A stretch of DNA of 64,000 nt, taken from Acidobacteriota bacterium. GTDB taxonomy: Bacteria > Acidobacteriota > Vicinamibacteria > Vicinamibacterales > UBA2999. How positions within the stretch are numbered: position 1 is the stretch's first letter; the number at the start of each line of letters is the position of its first letter. Positions 16,908 through 25,807 of this stretch are shown one piece after another. The notes under the pieces were generated by a model. That model saw only the letters and a program-made list of their open reading frames with translations. It made no database searches and was not told the origin of the DNA. The stretch is from positions 65,603 to 129,602 of the forward strand of contig CANKJK010000009.1 in NCBI GenBank assembly GCA_947482665.1, in the 5' to 3' direction. Made by a program: the position numbers and the translations under genes.

Positions 16908-18683
16908 TTACTTCTTCTGGACGACCGGAACGGCGATCTCTTTGGTCGCCTTCACGTCCTTCACGTAGCCGTTGCCCGTGACGTCTAGCGCGTCGCTCGC
17001 CTCGATGCCACGGTCCTTCATCAGCTTCACCAGCAATGCCGCTGTGTGCCGCTGTGACTTGTAGAAGTTGGAGTACATCACACCGTTGGCGATCGTCAGC
17101 GGCGTCCAGCCGAGAATGTTCCGCGTGTCGAGCTTGGCACCCTGCTCCACGAGATACTGCGCAACCAGATTGAAACCCTTGTAGGCCGTGCCGTGCAGCG
17201 CCGTCTCTCCGTTGTCGTCGATGGAGTTCACGTCCAGACCGAGAGAGAGACAGTACTTCACGGCCTCCAGGGATTCCTGCTCCGTGCCGGCATCCTCGCC
17301 CGGGTTGAACTGATCAACGCCCGCTGCCACCAGGATGGCATTGGTGTTCTCGACGTTGGGGATCTTCGGATCCGCGCCCATCGATACCAGGAGCTTCATC
17401 ATCTCCGGATCGATGCCCTTGGCTGCCAGCAGGAAGGCCGTCGCCCCCGTCCGGTTCAACCGGTTCCGGTAGCCGTCGCCCATGCCGGGCACGGTCATCC
17501 TGGCATTGATGTCGGCGCCCTTCGTCACCAGCTGCTTGGCCAACTCGAGGCTCGTCACGCGGCCCGCCTGTGGAGGATGCGGCAGGTGGCCGTCATGAAG
17601 TCGACGGGTCACCACCAGCTGCTGCAACGGTGTAATCCCGCGGCCGTTCGCATTGGGATTGGCACCGCGGTCGAGCAGATACGCTGCCATTTCGAACTGC
17701 CCGTTGACGATGGCGATATAGAGCGGCGTCGTGCCGTCCGACGCGGGCTCGTCAATCTTCGCCCCGGCTTCAAGCAGGACCTTCACCGCGTCGAAGTGAC
17801 CGGCGCGCGCGGCAAAGAGCAGCGGCGTCAGACCTTCCGTGATCGTCCGGGTGCCGTAGCTCTGGACCGAGATGTCCCGGCCCTTCGGATAGACCTTCTT
17901 CAGCACCAGCGGATTGTTACCGCGGTTGATATCCGCCTCGTCGTCTGAGGGATCACCGTAGACCTTCGGCTTGCCGTCGCCCCCCAGCTTGGCCGGCTCC
18001 GCCGAGGCCACGACCGGCTTGCCGTCACCACCGAGGCGTTCAGGCTCTTCCGACACCTTCCCAGAAGCCGTACCCGTGCGAGCCGCGTACTCACTCTTCG
18101 GCTGCGGCTTCTTCGCACGGATATTGGAATGGGCGTTCACTTCCGCGCCGGCCTCCGTCAGGATCTTGATCGCCGGCACGTTCCCCTCGACGGCCGCCCA
18201 CATCAGAGCCGTCTGTCCGCGCGACTTCTCCTTGGTGTCCACCTTGGCCCCATGGGCCAGCAGCACCTTGACGGCGTCGGCGTTGCCATTGCGAGCCGCC
18301 TGCATCAGAGGCGTCTCGCCGGTGGCCATCGCGATATTCGCGTCAGCGCCTGCCTTCAGCAGACGATCGATGATCGGCGCATTGCCCAGACCTGCCGCGA
18401 GGCTCAGCGGTTCGATGCCGTAGTTCGTCACAGCCCTGGCCTTCGCCCCGGCCGCAATCAGCGCGTCCACGATGGCGGGCTGATCCCCCTGCGCCGCCCA
18501 GTGCAGCGCGGTCATCCCGTCCGGCGCCGGCGCATTGACGTCGACGCGCCTGGCCAGGACAGCCTTGACGGCCTTCAGATCACCCACTCGGACTGCCGAG
18601 ATCAGCGGGGTGTCGAGGGTCGCCGCCAGCCCCGTCGTCGCAAGCGCGACGACGGCCACGAGAGCAAGAGCACTGCGCTTCAT
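16908..18683 (-). CDS. Secreted ankyrin-repeat protein with disordered insert
   Basis: A 591-residue protein, the longest of the ankyrin set. A signal peptide (MKRSALALVAVVALATTGLA) is followed by about four repeats to residue 186. A polar, low-complexity insert (about 187-282) contains LGGDGKP twice (217-223 and 233-239). About seven more repeats follow (GLTPLLFAARAGH, GTTPLYIAIVNGQ, GATAFLLAAKGID, GETALHGTAYKGF). The C-terminus has a 25-residue tail (GYVKDVKATKEIAVPVVQKK) missing in the sister proteins. It starts 2 nt after the DUF1552 gene at 18686, so it is part of the same operon. Binding partner unknown; the neighbouring DUF1592/DUF1552 pair is the obvious candidate. Confidence 0.92.
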   Translation of the reverse strand: MKRSALALVAVVALATTGLAATLDTPLISAVRVGDLKAVKAVLARRVDVNAPAPDGMTALHWAAQGDQPAIVDALIAAGAKARAVTNYGIEPLSLAAGLGNAPIIDRLLKAGADANIAMATGETPLMQAARNGNADAVKVLLAHGAKVDTKEKSRGQTALMWAAVEGNVPAIKILTEAGAEVNAHSNIRAKKPQPKSEYAARTGTASGKVSEEPERLGGDGKPVVASAEPAKLGGDGKPKVYGDPSDDEADINRGNNPLVLKKVYPKGRDISVQSYGTRTITEGLTPLLFAARAGHFDAVKVLLEAGAKIDEPASDGTTPLYIAIVNGQFEMAAYLLDRGANPNANGRGITPLQQLVVTRRLHDGHLPHPPQAGRVTSLELAKQLVTKGADINARMTVPGMGDGYRNRLNRTGATAFLLAAKGIDPEMMKLLVSMGADPKIPNVENTNAILVAAGVDQFNPGEDAGTEQESLEAVKYCLSLGLDVNSIDDNGETALHGTAYKGFNLVAQYLVEQGAKLDTRNILGWTPLTIANGVMYSNFYKSQRHTAALLVKLMKDRGIEASDALDVTGNGYVKDVKATKEIAVPVVQKK

Positions 18684-18685
18684 CG

Positions 18686-20002
18686 TTAGATCCCCGCCAG
18701 TTCGCCCGTGCTGTCGCCCAGCTTGTCCTGGGGAGCCCCAACCTTGCGCAGGAGCGAAAGCAGCATGTTCGTCATGTGCGTTTCCACCGGGTACTTCAGG
18801 TGGCGATTGCCCTTCAGCGTGCCGCAGCCGCCGCCCACGAGGAGCACCGGCAGGTCAAGCGCGCTGTGGAGGTCGCCGTCACCGAGACCCGTGCCATACA
18901 TCATGATCGAGTGGTCCAGGATGTTGCCGTCGCCATCCGGCGTCGCCTTGAGGCGGTCCAGATACTGCGCGAAGAGCGACATATGGTACGTGTTGATCTT
19001 GGCGTGCTTCGCCAGCTTCTCCGGGTTGTTCTGGTGGTGCGAAACGTCGTGGTGCGCCTCGGGCACGCCGATGAACGGATAGGGCCGGCTCGTCTGCTCA
19101 CGCGAGAGCTGATACGCGATGACCCGCGTGATGTCCGCCTGATAGGCGAGAAACTGCAGGTCGAACATCAGCCGCACGTGCTCGTCGAACGTATCCGGAA
19201 TACCCGAGGGCTTATCCCCGACCTCGATGGGCGAGGTCGCATTCTGCTTCTCGACCTTCTGAATGCGCTGCTCCACCTCACGAACCGACTGGAGGTAGGC
19301 GTCCATCATCAGCTTGTCGCTCGGCCCAATCCGCTTCTGGAGGCGCGCCATGTCATTGCGGACCGAATCCAGGATGCTGCGGTCATTCTTGAGATCAGCC
19401 ATCCGGGCGCTTGCCGTCCCGCCATCACCGAACAGGCGCTCGAACACCGCCCGCGGGTTGTTCTCCATCGGGAGCGGCGTGGTCGGCGTGCGCCAGGAGA
19501 ACGTGTTGGCATACACGCAGCTGTAGCCGTTGTCGCAATTGCCGACCGTGAAGTTCGGCTCCGTGGCCATCTCCAGTGAAATCAGCTGGGTGTCCTTGCC
19601 GAGCACCCGCGCCGCCAACTGGTCCGTCGTGGTCGTCAGTTCCACGTCGGCGCCTTCGGTGCGCTTGCAGGGCGTGCCCGTCAGCCAGGCCTGGCTGGAC
19701 CGCGTGTGTGGCCCGCCGCCGCCATCCACCGTCGCGTTGCCGAGGCCCTCGACGACTACGACCTGATCCTTGACGTTGGCGAGCGGGCTCAGAATCGGCG
19801 AGAGCTCAAAGTTGGGACCATCCCCCTTCGGACGCCAGTAGGGCTGCGACATGCTGTTCGGCACGTACACGAACTGCATGCGCATCGCCGCCTTTGGAGC
19901 AGCAAAGGCCGGCACCATCGAATCGAGATACGGCAAGGCCAGCGCGGCTCCAACGCCGCGAAGCATTGTGCGGCGTGGAATGGACAGCTTCGTGATCATC
20001 AT
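18686..20002 (-). CDS. DUF1552 (HXXSHH family) Tat-exported protein
   Basis: A 438-residue protein with a Tat signal (PRRTMLRG, Arg10-Arg11). The family motif is HDVSHH, followed by ILDHSIMMYGTGLGDGD. This last segment differs from the GSGMSNSN or GCGMSDSN found in the other three DUF1552 proteins, and the protein also has KCGT-like changes (GGGCGTLKGNRHLKYP), so this copy is the most divergent. It starts 5 nt after the DUF1592 gene at 20008. It is followed after 2 nt by the ankyrin gene, giving the order DUF1592-DUF1552-ankyrin within one transcript. Confidence 0.93.
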   Translation of the reverse strand: MMITKLSIPRRTMLRGVGAALALPYLDSMVPAFAAPKAAMRMQFVYVPNSMSQPYWRPKGDGPNFELSPILSPLANVKDQVVVVEGLGNATVDGGGGPHTRSSQAWLTGTPCKRTEGADVELTTTTDQLAARVLGKDTQLISLEMATEPNFTVGNCDNGYSCVYANTFSWRTPTTPLPMENNPRAVFERLFGDGGTASARMADLKNDRSILDSVRNDMARLQKRIGPSDKLMMDAYLQSVREVEQRIQKVEKQNATSPIEVGDKPSGIPDTFDEHVRLMFDLQFLAYQADITRVIAYQLSREQTSRPYPFIGVPEAHHDVSHHQNNPEKLAKHAKINTYHMSLFAQYLDRLKATPDGDGNILDHSIMMYGTGLGDGDLHSALDLPVLLVGGGCGTLKGNRHLKYPVETHMTNMLLSLLRKVGAPQDKLGDSTGELAGI

Positions 20003-20007
20003 GACGA

Positions 20008-22416
20008 TTAGCTCCTGACGTCTGAGCGCCGCATCTGGAACGGCGCGCTGCGGACAATTCCCAAAATCACCGACGAGAACGAATTGTTATTGGTTTTGGC
20101 ACCACGAACAATGGCACGGACAGCTGGTCCGTCGTACGGCTCAAGCCCGCGCCCGAGCGCATAGATGAGCAACTTCTCGGTCATCGTGGTGACAAACCGA
20201 TCCGGGTTAGCCACCAGAGCCTGACGGAGCCCGTCGACGCCGTCGAACTTTGTACCGTCCGGCAGTGCACCGGACGCGTCAATCGGCTTGTAGCCCTCGT
20301 CGAGGTCACGCCACTTGCCCACGGCATCGAAGTTCTCCAGGGCAAAGCCTGCCGGGTCAATCATCGAGTGGCACGCGGAGCACACCGGATTCGCCCGGTG
20401 CTGCGCCATGCGCTCCTTCATCGTGGCCGGGGCCGCGCCTTCCTTCTTTTCAGGCAGCGGCGGCACATTGGCCGGCGGTGGGGGTGGTGGCGTGCCGAGG
20501 AGGTTCTGCAGAATCCACTTACCCCGGATCACCGGAGACGTGCGATTCGGCCGCGAGCTGACCGTCAGGATGCTGCCCTGCCCCAGCAGGCCGCGACGAT
20601 GCCCGTCAGTCAGCGTCACGCGCCGGAAGTTCCGCCCTGTCACGTTCTGAATACCGTAGTGCTTCGCGAGCCGCTCATTGACGAAAGTGTAGTCGGCCGT
20701 CAACAGGTCCATCACGCTGCGGTCATCGCGCATGATGCTCCCGAAAAACAGCTCCGTCTCTTTCTGGAAGGCCTGACGCAGCGTGGCATCGAAGTCGGGA
20801 AAGAGGTCATCGGCCGGCGAGACATTCGGCACATTACGCACGTAGAGCCACTGGTCGAGGAAGTTGCTGACCATGGCCTCAGACCGTGGATCCGCGAGCA
20901 TCCGCTTGACCTGCTTCTCAAGCACGGCCGGCTGCCGCAGGACGCCGCGACCAGCCGCATCGAGCAACTCATCGTCAGGGATGCTGCTCCAGAGGAAGAA
21001 CGAGAGGCGCGATGCCAGCTCATAGTTGCCGATCTTGTAGTTGGTGCTCGGCGCGACGCCGGCCGGGTCGGTTTCCATCCGGAACAGGAAATTCGGTGAC
21101 ACGAGCAGCCGGCGCACCGCCAGCTCGATGCCCTGTTCGAATGTCGCGTCCGCGCGGCCAGCCTTGTAGAAGTTCAGGAGTTCGGCCATGTCTGCCTCGG
21201 CCACCGGACCCCGATACGCGCGACGGGCCAGGGACGACAGAATCTTGCGCGCGCACGGCAGTTCGTCCGCCGCGCCCGTCGGCTGACACACCAGCATGCG
21301 GCGCCGGCTCGGCGTATCGCCGGGACCCGCCACCGCGAATGGACCGTTGATGGTGACGGACCCGAGATAGGTCATCTGAATCAGCATCGACCCGGTCAGG
21401 TCATACACACGCGGCTTCTGGAACCAGCGGCGCGAGCTTTCGATATAGGCGCCATTGATCTGGACGAAACCGACGCCCACGTCACGCGGACCGGCCTTGA
21501 CGGGCATGCGGAACGTGAACGCCATCGTGCCCGCGACGCGGTCGTTGGAGCGGGGCGTCTGCGGCGTGACCGTGAGCTGCTTCACGCGCACGCCGTCGAT
21601 CAGCACCTCGAGTTCCTCGTTCTGCGGTGTCGTCGCGCCCGTGAGCTCGATCTTGAACTCGTATTCCCCATCGACGGGAAACAGGAAGTGAATCAGGCGT
21701 CCGCCTCGCGTGCCGACCGGCATCCCCTCGGCCCGGTCGTACTGCGGCTCGTCATTGGGCACACGGTAGGTTTCCGCGGTCGGAGAGGTCGGCGCCACGC
21801 CCAGGGCCATCCGGCTGATCTTCTTAGCGGACAGGAGATACCGCTCCAGCAGCGCCTGATTGATCTTCAGCACGCCCGCGATGTTGTCGAAGCCGTAGCT
21901 CCCGTCGTCGGCCGGCAGCAGATCCGCGACGTTGACATCAAGATCGAGTAAGTCGCGAATCGCGTTGTGGTACTCCGCACGATTCAGACGGTGGAAGCTC
22001 TCAGTCCGGCCCGGATTGGGCTTCGCGGCGCCGAGCCCGTCCAGCTCACCCTCGAACCACGACCGGAGCGCTTGATACGCGTCCTTCTCTGGCCTCGGCG
22101 CGCCGGCCGGGGGCATCATTCCCGCGCGCAGCTTCCGCACGATGGATTCGCCGGTGCCCGTGTTCTGGTCCAGAGCGGCTGGATCAAAGTCGGCGAGCAC
22201 CAGGCCACCAGCCTTCTGACGCTGGCTGTGGCACGTGACGCAGTACTTATTGAGCGTGGCCCGCACTTCGGGCGCCTGGAGCGACGAAGCCGCCGGCTTC
22301 GGTGCCTGCTTGGCCACGGCGCCAGCCGCCATGGTTGGTACCGACCCAGCCGTGAAAAGCGCCGCGAGGGCGCAGGCAGAGATTCCGTACGAAAACGCGC
22401 GAGACCTGTGCGTCAT
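20008..22416 (-). CDS. DUF1592/DUF1588/DUF1585 diheme secreted protein
   Basis: An 802-residue protein with a signal peptide ending near GSVPTMAAG. The heme motifs are CVTCH (N-terminal, in NKYCVTCHSQRQKAGG) and CSACH (C-terminal, NPVCSACHSMIDPAGF). DUF1587 (HRLNRAEYHNAIRDLL), a beta-rich carbohydrate-binding-like middle, DUF1595/DUF1592 (LASRLSFFLWSSIPDDELL), DUF1588 and DUF1585 (LLIYALGRGLEP) follow in order. It heads the run that continues with DUF1552, ankyrin and a second DUF1592/DUF1552 pair down to 12932. A partly palindromic ATACC...GGTAT site lies about 60-80 nt upstream. Electron transfer in the periplasm is inferred; the substrate is unknown. Confidence 0.92.
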   Translation of the reverse strand: MTHRSRAFSYGISACALAALFTAGSVPTMAAGAVAKQAPKPAASSLQAPEVRATLNKYCVTCHSQRQKAGGLVLADFDPAALDQNTGTGESIVRKLRAGMMPPAGAPRPEKDAYQALRSWFEGELDGLGAAKPNPGRTESFHRLNRAEYHNAIRDLLDLDVNVADLLPADDGSYGFDNIAGVLKINQALLERYLLSAKKISRMALGVAPTSPTAETYRVPNDEPQYDRAEGMPVGTRGGRLIHFLFPVDGEYEFKIELTGATTPQNEELEVLIDGVRVKQLTVTPQTPRSNDRVAGTMAFTFRMPVKAGPRDVGVGFVQINGAYIESSRRWFQKPRVYDLTGSMLIQMTYLGSVTINGPFAVAGPGDTPSRRRMLVCQPTGAADELPCARKILSSLARRAYRGPVAEADMAELLNFYKAGRADATFEQGIELAVRRLLVSPNFLFRMETDPAGVAPSTNYKIGNYELASRLSFFLWSSIPDDELLDAAGRGVLRQPAVLEKQVKRMLADPRSEAMVSNFLDQWLYVRNVPNVSPADDLFPDFDATLRQAFQKETELFFGSIMRDDRSVMDLLTADYTFVNERLAKHYGIQNVTGRNFRRVTLTDGHRRGLLGQGSILTVSSRPNRTSPVIRGKWILQNLLGTPPPPPPANVPPLPEKKEGAAPATMKERMAQHRANPVCSACHSMIDPAGFALENFDAVGKWRDLDEGYKPIDASGALPDGTKFDGVDGLRQALVANPDRFVTTMTEKLLIYALGRGLEPYDGPAVRAIVRGAKTNNNSFSSVILGIVRSAPFQMRRSDVRS

Positions 22417-22475
22417 GATGGCCTTAGGATACAGCCCCCCACCTGAATGAGGAAGGACGAACGGGGCCCGGAACG

Positions 22476-22494
22476 ATACCGGACCTCAGGTATT
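22476..22494. promoter_or_regulatory. ATACC-N8-GGTAT inverted repeat with TCAGGTATT motif
   Basis: The gap between the DUF1592 gene (start 22416) and the cytochrome gene ending at 22512 carries ATACC-N8-GGTAT. It includes CCGG-N3-TCAGGTATT, the same 16-nt pattern found on the other strand at 8302-8317. Candidate regulator-binding site. Confidence 0.4.
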
Positions 22495-22511
22495 TCCTAG
22501 ACAAAATGCGA

Positions 22512-23024
22512 CTATTGGCCCGGCTGGCGGGCGGCAATTCTGATGCGCTTCATGGCGTCAAGGCTATCCGGCAGCGCCGTGGGTCCGGCAGGGAACCCGT
22601 TGCGGTGCAGGACATGGGCAATGAGCTGAGCATATTCGGCCGGGCTCAGCGAGCCTTCGTCGCCCTTGGGCATGGAGCGCCGCATCAACTGGAACAAGTC
22701 GGCCAGGGCATGCCCGTCCCACTTCGTGACAAACGGCGCCCCGGCCAGTGGCGGCGCATCCTCTCCCCCGCTCATATCCGGCTGGTGGCAACCCGCACAC
22801 ACATCCAGGAAGAGGCCCTCGCCTTCCGCTGCCTGCTCAGCAGAGTAGACGCCCGACCACGTGGTCGTCGGTGCCTGCGCAGCCGCCCCGGCGCAGGTCC
22901 ACGCCACCGCGACCGACAGAACCAAACACAGCCGCGACCCTACGCGAGACACCAAGGGCAGTGCCGAGACGACCCGGCGGGCACCTGAGCGGGTTTCCGT
23001 GACATGCGCTGAGCGATGCGGCAT
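22512..23024 (-). CDS. Secreted monoheme cytochrome c
   Basis: A 170-residue protein from ATG 23024. No strong ribosome binding site is visible, and a start slightly downstream is possible. A long Arg-rich N-region precedes the hydrophobic signal (LCLVLSVAVAWTCAGAAAQ). CAGCH (76-80) is the heme site, in the pattern YSAEQ..G..L...CAGCHQPDMSG. MPKGDEGSLSP supplies a likely axial Met. It ends with the HRNGFPAGPTALPD segment shared with the cytochromes at 6874 and 52117. Such single-domain cytochromes commonly accept electrons from quinoprotein dehydrogenases. It is divergent from the ankyrin gene at 23146 and lies upstream of the DUF1592 run. Confidence 0.85.
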   Translation of the reverse strand: MPHRSAHVTETRSGARRVVSALPLVSRVGSRLCLVLSVAVAWTCAGAAAQAPTTTWSGVYSAEQAAEGEGLFLDVCAGCHQPDMSGGEDAPPLAGAPFVTKWDGHALADLFQLMRRSMPKGDEGSLSPAEYAQLIAHVLHRNGFPAGPTALPDSLDAMKRIRIAARQPGQ

Positions 23025-23095
23025 GGTGGAGATCCTATCCAGAATCCGCTTACGCGGCACGCTGGCACTTTCCCAGACGCGCGCCTGAGGCTTCG

Positions 23096-23101
23096 TATAC
23101 T
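23096..23101 (+). promoter_or_regulatory. Possible -10 box (TATACT) for ankyrin gene
   Basis: TATACT lies 44 nt before the ATG at 23146 in the gap between divergent genes. No convincing -35 hexamer is seen at 16-18 nt spacing, so this is tentative. Confidence 0.25.
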
Positions 23102-23145
23102 CTCCGGTCCAGAGGGCGCGCTGAGCCCGCCCAAGGAGAACGAAC

Positions 23146-24594
23146 ATGCAGGCGTGGACCCGACTGTGCACCGTTGCGCTGCTGGCATTCGCCGTGAGTC
23201 CTGCGGCCAACGCCGGCGTACGGGACCTGCGCCTGATCGACGCCGTCAGGCATGGCGACACGGCGACCGTCCGGCGCCTGCTGACCATCAAGGCCGACGT
23301 CAATACCACGCAACCCGACGGCGCCACCGCTCTGCACTGGGCCGCGGAGCGTGACCGGCTCGATGTGGCCGACCTGCTGCTCAAGGCCGGGGCGCGTGCC
23401 ACGGCTGAAAATGACTACGGCGTCACTCCGCTGACGCTCGCCGCGGCCAACGGAAGCGCCGCGATGATTGACCGTCTCATCGCCGCCGGCGCCAAGCCGA
23501 ACACGGCGCTCCCTTCGGGCGAAACGGCACTCATGACGGCCACGCACACCGGCAAGGCCGAGGCGGTGCGTTCGCTCCTGAAGCACGGCGCCGATGCCAA
23601 CGCCCGTGAACGCATCAAGGGCCAGACCGCGCTGATGTGGGCGCTCTGGCAACACCATGACGACGTCACCCGGGCGCTCATCGAGGGCGGGGCCAGTATC
23701 ACAGCCGCGTCCGAGAGCGGCTTCACTCCTCTGCTGTTCGCGGCCCGTGAAGGCAATCTCGACATGCTGAAGCTGCTGGTCGACAAGGGGGCTCCGATCA
23801 CCGATGCCGCCAAGGACGGCACCACCGCGCTGCACGTCGCGGTCGTCCGCGGCCATGTGGACATGGCGCTGTACCTGCTCGACCGGGGGGCGGACGCCAA
23901 CTCCCATGGCCCGGGATTTGCCCCGCTGCACTGGGCGGCCGGCACCTGGGAAACCGGCCACTCCCACGATTACATCTTCAATGAAGTCGCCGTGAACACC
24001 GTCCCTGAGTGGAGCGTGCTCGCCGGCATTCCGACACCACAGGCCAAGCGCGACCTGATTGTGGCCTTGCTCGCCCACGGCGCGGACGTCAACGCGCGCA
24101 TGAGAAAGGCCCCGCCGCGCTTCGGTCACTCGCTCTTCAAGACCGAAATCCTCCCGGGCGCGACGCCGTTCTATCTGGCCACGATCACCGCGGACATCCC
24201 GACCATGCAGCTCCTGCTACAGAAAGGCGCGGACCCGACACTGACTGCAGCGGGCGACAACACCGCGCTCATCGTCGCGGCCGGGCTCGGGCGCGTCGAG
24301 CAGGAAACGCGGGTCCCCGAACCGCGCGTGAGTGAGGCGGTCACGCTCGTGCTGGACCTCGGCGCTGATATCAACCAGCCGAACGAAGCCGGCAACACCG
24401 CACTCCACGCAGCCACGATGGCGGGGCTCGACGACGTTGTCGCCTACCTGGTGCAACGCGGCGCGGCGCTCAACACCAAGAACAAGATGGGCGAGACACC
24501 GCTCAAGCAGGCCCACGGATTCATCGACAAGTTCCTGCTCTACATGCGGCCCAGCACGGCGGCAGTCCTGGAGAAGCTGGGAGCGACCGAGTAA
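23146..24594 (+). CDS. Secreted ankyrin-repeat protein
   Basis: A 482-residue protein with a ribosome binding site (AAGGAGAA) and signal peptide (LCTVALLAFAVSPAANA). Around eleven ankyrin repeats follow: GATALHWAAERDR, GETALMTATHTGK, GQTALMWALWQHH, GTTALHVAVVRGH, GNTALHAATMAGL. As in the other family members, a loop follows PLHWAAGTWETGHSHD, then a break before GATPFYLATITAD. The C-terminus ends RPSTAAVLEKLGATE. That tail is nearly the same as RPAITAILRKLGATE in the copy at 47307. This copy is not attached to a DUF1592/DUF1552 pair; it is divergent from a cytochrome c gene. Confidence 0.92.
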   Translation: MQAWTRLCTVALLAFAVSPAANAGVRDLRLIDAVRHGDTATVRRLLTIKADVNTTQPDGATALHWAAERDRLDVADLLLKAGARATAENDYGVTPLTLAAANGSAAMIDRLIAAGAKPNTALPSGETALMTATHTGKAEAVRSLLKHGADANARERIKGQTALMWALWQHHDDVTRALIEGGASITAASESGFTPLLFAAREGNLDMLKLLVDKGAPITDAAKDGTTALHVAVVRGHVDMALYLLDRGADANSHGPGFAPLHWAAGTWETGHSHDYIFNEVAVNTVPEWSVLAGIPTPQAKRDLIVALLAHGADVNARMRKAPPRFGHSLFKTEILPGATPFYLATITADIPTMQLLLQKGADPTLTAAGDNTALIVAAGLGRVEQETRVPEPRVSEAVTLVLDLGADINQPNEAGNTALHAATMAGLDDVVAYLVQRGAALNTKNKMGETPLKQAHGFIDKFLLYMRPSTAAVLEKLGATE

Positions 24595-24619
24595 GGCGCC
24601 GCGCCTGCGCGCCGCACAC

Positions 24620-25303
24620 CTAGCCCACCACGAACGCAGAGGCCGAGCCGAAGAACGGGTCCGCGTAGCCGATCCAGCTCGTGCCGAATCCGATGCGCCC
24701 GTCGAGGAACCGGAAAAACGGCGCCTCGGAATACTGTTCCTCGTCGCTGGCGGAGTACTCATCTCCCGCCCCATCGACATAGAGCTGCTCGGCCTGCACC
24801 AAACGCTCCGGGTGCGTCATCACCATGCAGGCCAGGGCGAACGCCCCGAGGCCATATTCATGCGAGGCAAAGAGTTCCCGGGAGTGCCGGATGGATCGTC
24901 CGCGATGCCTCGCGCCGAACTGCGCGGGCACGAGCAGGAAATCGCTACCAGGCACGCGAGGCACTCGGGCAGCCATCGCGACGGTGCGCTCAGACTGGCG
25001 CAGACGGTCCGGACCCAACCGATCGAGACGTGACAGGGATGTCTCCCGCACGCGCGCCAGCACCGCCATGGCCTGCGCGAGGGCGGTGTTGTAGACGGGC
25101 GCGAGCGCCCGCCAATCGGGCACCACGAACCAGGCCTCCGCGCCGTCCGGCAGATGTCCTGCGGGCCCAGGCTCCCCCGCTCTGAGTTGCGGAAACAACG
25201 CCGACACCGTGGCCCACTGCTCACCCACAGGTCTGGCGCGGTAGGAAGCCGGATACGCACGAGGATTGGTGGCTTCTTCTCCCGCGAACGCCAGTTGACT
25301 CAC
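24620..25303 (-). CDS. Hypothetical protein
   Basis: A 227-residue protein from a GTG start (GGGAG about 8 nt upstream). No signal peptide or membrane segment is seen. It has an aromatic-rich C-terminal part (EEQYSEAPFFRFLDGRIGFG, GYADPFFGSASAFVVG) and a helical centre (TALAQAMAVLARVRETSLSR). I do not recognise the family. It is the third gene of a short minus-strand run after the NHL protein (25808) and the DUF1569 protein (25346). Its codon use and GC content look like its neighbours, and no convincing overlapping gene exists on the other strand. Confidence 0.6.
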   Translation of the reverse strand: MSQLAFAGEEATNPRAYPASYRARPVGEQWATVSALFPQLRAGEPGPAGHLPDGAEAWFVVPDWRALAPVYNTALAQAMAVLARVRETSLSRLDRLGPDRLRQSERTVAMAARVPRVPGSDFLLVPAQFGARHRGRSIRHSRELFASHEYGLGAFALACMVMTHPERLVQAEQLYVDGAGDEYSASDEEQYSEAPFFRFLDGRIGFGTSWIGYADPFFGSASAFVVG

Positions 25304-25345
25304 GCGAGCGCTCCCATGTCGACCCTCTGGCGCATGCGTCGGCTC

Positions 25346-25795
25346 TTACGCGCCGAACTGCCGGAGATGATGGTCGAGGTGTTTGTACATGAGCCGCCCC
25401 CACTCGTCTCCCGTCAAGGCACCAAAGAACGTGTGCACGCGGTTGTTCACACCGCCACGTCCTTCCGCGCAGAAGCGTACGACGTAGTCATACAGCCGCC
25501 GCCGCTCCACCTCGAAGTCGCGCTCGTCCGTGATCAGGAAGTCCGGGCCGGTCGGGCCGTTCTTCTGGAGCGGATCCCGGCCGAGAGCCTTGCGCTTGAC
25601 GAAGGGCGCAAGCAACTTGCCCAGCATCACCTGCCGGCCGGTCTTCTCCCCGAGCGGGAACTGGAATCCTACGGTGCAGTGCGCCAGCATCTGCGGCGCT
25701 GACATCTTCCCCCACTGACGCACCGCACCAGGATGCAGCGCAGCCACGCGCGCCAGCACGGCATCCCGATCTGTCACGCTGAACAGGTTTTCCAT
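25346..25795 (-). CDS. DUF1569 / DinB-like protein
   Basis: A 149-residue cytoplasmic protein. The N-terminal helix region with WGKMSAPQMLAHCTVGFQ and the C-terminal YKHLDHHLRQFGA match the DUF1569 family, which shares the DinB four-helix fold. The His residues in AHC and HLDHH are the expected metal ligands of that fold. Members are often annotated as putative metal-dependent or thiol-dependent enzymes, with no firm reaction. It starts 12 nt after the NHL protein gene and is likely co-transcribed with it. Confidence 0.82.
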   Translation of the reverse strand: MENLFSVTDRDAVLARVAALHPGAVRQWGKMSAPQMLAHCTVGFQFPLGEKTGRQVMLGKLLAPFVKRKALGRDPLQKNGPTGPDFLITDERDFEVERRRLYDYVVRFCAEGRGGVNNRVHTFFGALTGDEWGRLMYKHLDHHLRQFGA

Positions 25796-25807
25796 CCGTC
25801 GTCCCGG

